Shown here piece by piece: positions 4,751-6,850 of a DNA stretch of 6,850 nucleotides. A program made the translations under genes and the position numbers. The notes beneath the pieces are model-generated. The model worked only from the letters and a program-made list of their open reading frames with translations, had not been told where the DNA came from and did no database searches. Origin of the DNA: Bacteroidales bacterium (GTDB lineage: Bacteria; Bacteroidota; Bacteroidia; Bacteroidales; VadinHA17); assembly GCA_003155705.1 (NCBI GenBank), contig PMEC01000053.1, forward strand, positions 1 through 6,850, read 5' to 3'. Every line of letters starts with the position of its first letter. Positions within the stretch are counted from its first letter, which is position 1.

Positions 4751-6322
4751 ATGAAAAGACATTTTTGTACAATTCTGCTCAGCATGTGCTGTCTGATTTA
4801 TTTGAACGGACAGGACTATCCGGCAAAGCTTATTGGTGAAATCAATAGAGATTTCTATATCTGGGAATCACGGTGTGAGAAACCAGAAAAATTAAATAGC
4901 ACTTATGATCATTCTCTTTTAAGATTTGATTCGTCAATGAAGCTGATAACAAGTATTAAGCTTGGTCGATCTCCATCTCAATTAAGACCTGTTCTGTTTG
5001 ATGAAGAACAGGTTGAACAAGTGATGATGATCGGTAACAGGATTGTGCTTCTTACTTTGACTTCTGACAGCAGGGAAGAAAAACAAACACTTTACTACCA
5101 GTTTATAGACCCATTGACTTTAGCAAAACGGGGGCAAAAAATAAAGCTTATTGAATCTCATTTTTTGAAAGGACGAATATTTAAGACTTCATTATTTACC
5201 TATTGTTTGTCTGATGATGGAGCCAGGCTTATGATTACAACTGAATATCCTCTAAAAGCTTTTAAAGCGACACCAAAATATATCAGTATTAATGTATATG
5301 ACGAAAACCTAAACCTGTTATGGACCAGATCGGAAACTCTTACTGTTACAGATAAACAATTTACGCCTGCATTTTACCAGGTCGACAATTCTGGCGACGT
5401 TGCAATTCTGGCGACTACTAAATATGATAAGGATACGGTTGAATCAAAACTCTTAACCAATTATTTATTACTGGAATATACTGAAAAAGGGCAGAAATTT
5501 TCCGCACAGAACCTGCCTCTGGAAGTTGCAGATTTCAAAATAATCGGTTCCCATATTCTCTATAGCGGAGATAAGATTAGTGCGGCAGGTTTCTTCAAGA
5601 TACCCAAGGTTAGGAAGCAATACGGATATTTCCTTCAGGAATATAACCTTGAAAACTTAAAAAGAGAAAAGAATTACTATAAGACGCTTGCACAGGAAGC
5701 CGAGACAGAAAACGAAGCTGATGTCGATCCCGAACTTAAGAAACTGGATAAGGTAGGTGGAGATGACAGATTCGCATTCATAATAAAGAAGATGAGACAC
5801 GATGAGTATGGCAATATCTTCCTGATAGGGGAACAGAATAATACTTATTATAATATTAGCAATAATGTTAGAACTATTACCGAATATTATTTGGATATCT
5901 ATGTTCTGAAGCTTGACCCTGAAGGGAAACTCATATGGGAAATCCGTATTCCCAAGAAACAGGTTTACAAGCCTACAGGCTTTAAAAATGTAAGGTATCT
6001 GAAGAATTTTGTATCCTATGGAACAACCTTACTGAATGGTAATCTTCTGTTTTTCATAAACGACAATCCGGAAAACCTGGATATTAAAAATGCAAAGCCT
6101 AGATCAGTAAATTGGAAGGAATCACAGGGTCAGGTAGTGATAGTGAATAAAGATGGGAAGATGCAGCGCAAATTAATAACCGGAATACCGGGAAATATGT
6201 TCTATACTGGCTTCATTTATGGTCTTTCGGGCAACAGGATCCTTATCCGTTATGCTGCTTTTAAGGAATATGAAGAATCTTTTTTTAAAATAATTGATCT
6301 CGACCAGATACTATCGGATTAG
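4751..6322 (+). CDS. secreted or periplasmic beta-propeller-like protein, 523 aa
   Basis: This is an uncharacterised exported protein. Residues 1-20 are a signal peptide with a basic start and hydrophobic core containing C13 and C14, with likely cleavage before Q21, a residue often at +1 in this phylum. C13 is preceded by S-M, so a lipoprotein signal is not supported. The mature part reads as repeated beta strands. Blade-like units end in acidic-turn-hydrophobic motifs, such as F-D-S-S-M-K-L-I (59-66), Y-D-E-N-L-N-L-L-W (183-191), L-D-P-E-G-K-L-I-W (388-396) and N-K-D-G-K-M (466-471), as in PQQ-like or other beta-propellers. Residues 313-345 form an acidic insertion with D/E repeats. No catalytic motif and no type IX secretion C-terminal domain is visible, since the protein ends in L-D-Q-I-L-S-D. 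It is monocistronic, alone between copies C and D. Exported binding or scaffold function is an inference from fold only. Confidence 0.85.
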   Translation: MKRHFCTILLSMCCLIYLNGQDYPAKLIGEINRDFYIWESRCEKPEKLNSTYDHSLLRFDSSMKLITSIKLGRSPSQLRPVLFDEEQVEQVMMIGNRIVLLTLTSDSREEKQTLYYQFIDPLTLAKRGQKIKLIESHFLKGRIFKTSLFTYCLSDDGARLMITTEYPLKAFKATPKYISINVYDENLNLLWTRSETLTVTDKQFTPAFYQVDNSGDVAILATTKYDKDTVESKLLTNYLLLEYTEKGQKFSAQNLPLEVADFKIIGSHILYSGDKISAAGFFKIPKVRKQYGYFLQEYNLENLKREKNYYKTLAQEAETENEADVDPELKKLDKVGGDDRFAFIIKKMRHDEYGNIFLIGEQNNTYYNISNNVRTITEYYLDIYVLKLDPEGKLIWEIRIPKKQVYKPTGFKNVRYLKNFVSYGTTLLNGNLLFFINDNPENLDIKNAKPRSVNWKESQGQVVIVNKDGKMQRKLITGIPGNMFYTGFIYGLSGNRILIRYAAFKEYEESFFKIIDLDQILSD

Positions 6323-6730
6323 TTATTCTTTTGAATTGACAGGTTGATATGAATACGGTCTTTGGTGGAAAAGCCAACGACCTTGACCACCTTTGGCCGG
6401 AATAAATTGACCATCCATAGCTGGAGTTAAATCCTTGAAGTATGATTAAATGCCATATAGGTATTCTGACCGGCCAAATGTGGCCAATAAATCCGGTTTT
6501 TGCAACGAATTTAATAAAATATACAAGGGGTATAATTTAGTTTATAAGAATAAACTTAAGCCAGTTACACAATAGTCTCCTTTCATAACTATTCACCTTG
6601 AAATACTTGTATTTAACCTGTACAGTATAGTCTGGAATATTCATAATTCTAACATTTATTATTATCTCCATAACCTTGAAGTATTTAAATAGTCATGAAT
6701 TGATTCTTATAAATTATGTTTGGATTTATT
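6323..6730. other. gene-free stretch downstream of the 523-aa gene
   Basis: I see no intact gene. The first 160 bases carry TTGACC/GGCCGG motifs that may be an insertion-sequence end. A 31-codon - strand frame (6418 to 6323) runs through them and looks like repeat translation more than a gene. The rest is AT-rich. CCTTGAAGTAT occurs twice (6433-6443 and 6674-6684) with a looser copy at 6596-6606, which may be chance. No strong terminator for the 523-aa gene was found. Confidence 0.5.
6383..6480. mobile_element. possible IS21-like terminal-repeat remnant
   Basis: TTGACCA occurs at 6383-6389 and 6407-6413, exactly 24 bases apart, with TTTGGCCGG (6392-6400) between. CTGACCGGCCAAA (6466-6478) inverts the latter: TTTGGCCGG pairs with CCGGCCAAA (6470-6478). 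Iterated TGGTCAA...CCGG units are typical, from memory, of the multiple terminal repeats of IS21-family elements in Bacteroidota. No istA or istB sequence is present, so at most this is a leftover end. Confidence 0.25.
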
Positions 6731-6843
6731 TGATTATGTGTATGTTGTAAAATTCGTCATCAAATCCGTCTCTCCCTTAAAAACAAAAGCCCGCAAGACG
6801 TTGATCTTACGGGCTTTACAATTTCAGAGTGTGGTGCCACTCG
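6731..6843 (-). repeat. tRNA-tip repeat, copy D (the copy attached to the tRNA gene)
   Basis: This copy continues into a recognisable tRNA T-arm, whereas A, B, C and E do not. It shares with C the flank at 6731-6753 and the tip GTGGTGCCACTCG (6831-6843). It shares with E the CCCTTAAAA (6774-6782) and hairpin sequence. From CGTCA (6755) to the G at 6843 it spans 89 bases, 12 more than A-C, the extra length lying between CGTCA and the hairpin. Confidence 0.7.
6778..6817 (-). terminator. intrinsic terminator of the tRNA gene
   Basis: AAAGCCCG (6786-6793) pairs with CGGGCTTT (6810-6817), then a C-A mismatch, then AAGA/TCTT (6795-6798 with 6805-6808) around a 6-base loop. Read on the - strand the stem is followed by TTTTGTTTTTA, a proper T-tract, and it begins 15 bases after the tRNA 3' end. 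This is a typical Rho-independent terminator for the leftward tRNA transcript. Confidence 0.8.
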
Positions 6844-6850
6844 GAATCGA
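6832..6850 (-). tRNA. tRNA 3' end, partial (cut by window edge)
   Basis: On the - strand the sequence reads TCGATT (T-loop, partly cut), CCGAG (T-stem 3' strand, 6840-6844), TGGCACC (acceptor 3' strand, 6833-6839) and A as discriminator (6832). The expected acceptor 5' strand is therefore GGTGCCA. CCA is not encoded, which is common in this phylum. The anticodon lies outside the window. The A discriminator and GG start would fit tRNA-Phe among others, but identity cannot be decided here. Confidence 0.7.

Noticed and set aside
6323..6418. 31-aa - strand frame beginning MDGQFIPAKGGQ
   Set aside because: Its first half is the translation of the TTGACC/GGCCGG repeat units and it has no promoter, so it is likely an artefact of the insertion-sequence-like repeats.
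158..6843. Integron attC sites
   Set aside because: The hairpin-bearing repeats between single genes invite this, but CGTCAAC does not fit the RYYYAAC core box, no matching GTTRRRY partner is seen, no integron integrase is in the window, and the constant end is a tRNA acceptor sequence.
158..6843. CRISPR array
   Set aside because: Copies are 0.7 to 2.8 kb apart with genes between them, and no short regularly spaced repeats or cas genes are present.

Overview
The window looks like chromosomal DNA from a member of the Bacteroidota. It is AT-rich, shows few Shine-Dalgarno sequences, and has TAnnTTTG-type promoter boxes upstream of two genes. Its proteins resemble small uncharacterised families I associate with that phylum. 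No search was run, so the assignment is from recognition only. All five credible genes lie on the + strand. A tRNA gene enters from the right edge on the - strand, cut in its T-loop.

Layout, left to right: a gene-free leader carrying repeat copy A (169-245); a 156-aa soluble helical protein (382-852); degraded repeat copy E (about 860-930); a 115-aa exported single-span membrane protein (1137-1484); a 488-base gap with a perfect 20-bp GC palindrome and repeat copy B (1633-1709); an ORF6N-domain DNA-binding protein (1973-2527) followed by a 408-aa uncharacterised protein (2652-3878); repeat copy C (core 3938-4014); a 0.7-kb gap with degenerate hairpins and a possible coding remnant; a 523-aa secreted, probably beta-propeller protein (4751-6322); a gap with a possible IS21-like end remnant; and copy D, which is the real tRNA 3' end plus its intrinsic terminator (6778-6850).

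The most striking observation is that the genes are separated by repeats that all resemble the 3' tip of this tRNA (the invariant GTGGTGCCAC, i.e. the acceptor strand) plus a hairpin 15-20 bases beyond it, all in one orientation. Copies A, B and C have exactly the same length (77 bases) and can be aligned without gaps. The hairpin stems differ in sequence but mostly keep pairing. This is what repeated insertion of small elements at a tRNA 3' end would leave: displaced tRNA tips marking the borders of cassettes of one or two genes (156-aa | 115-aa | ORF6N + 408-aa | 523-aa). No recombinase is present in the window, so any such insertion would depend on one encoded elsewhere. A dispersed genomic repeat family is the main alternative.

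A second observation concerns the ORF6N gene. A palindrome (TTAAGGTCACA-3-TGTGAYCTTAA) lies 41 bases before its start codon and recurs, perfected, inside its own coding region, which suggests possible autoregulation. I see no evidence that the five proteins form one pathway; they read as unrelated cargo.
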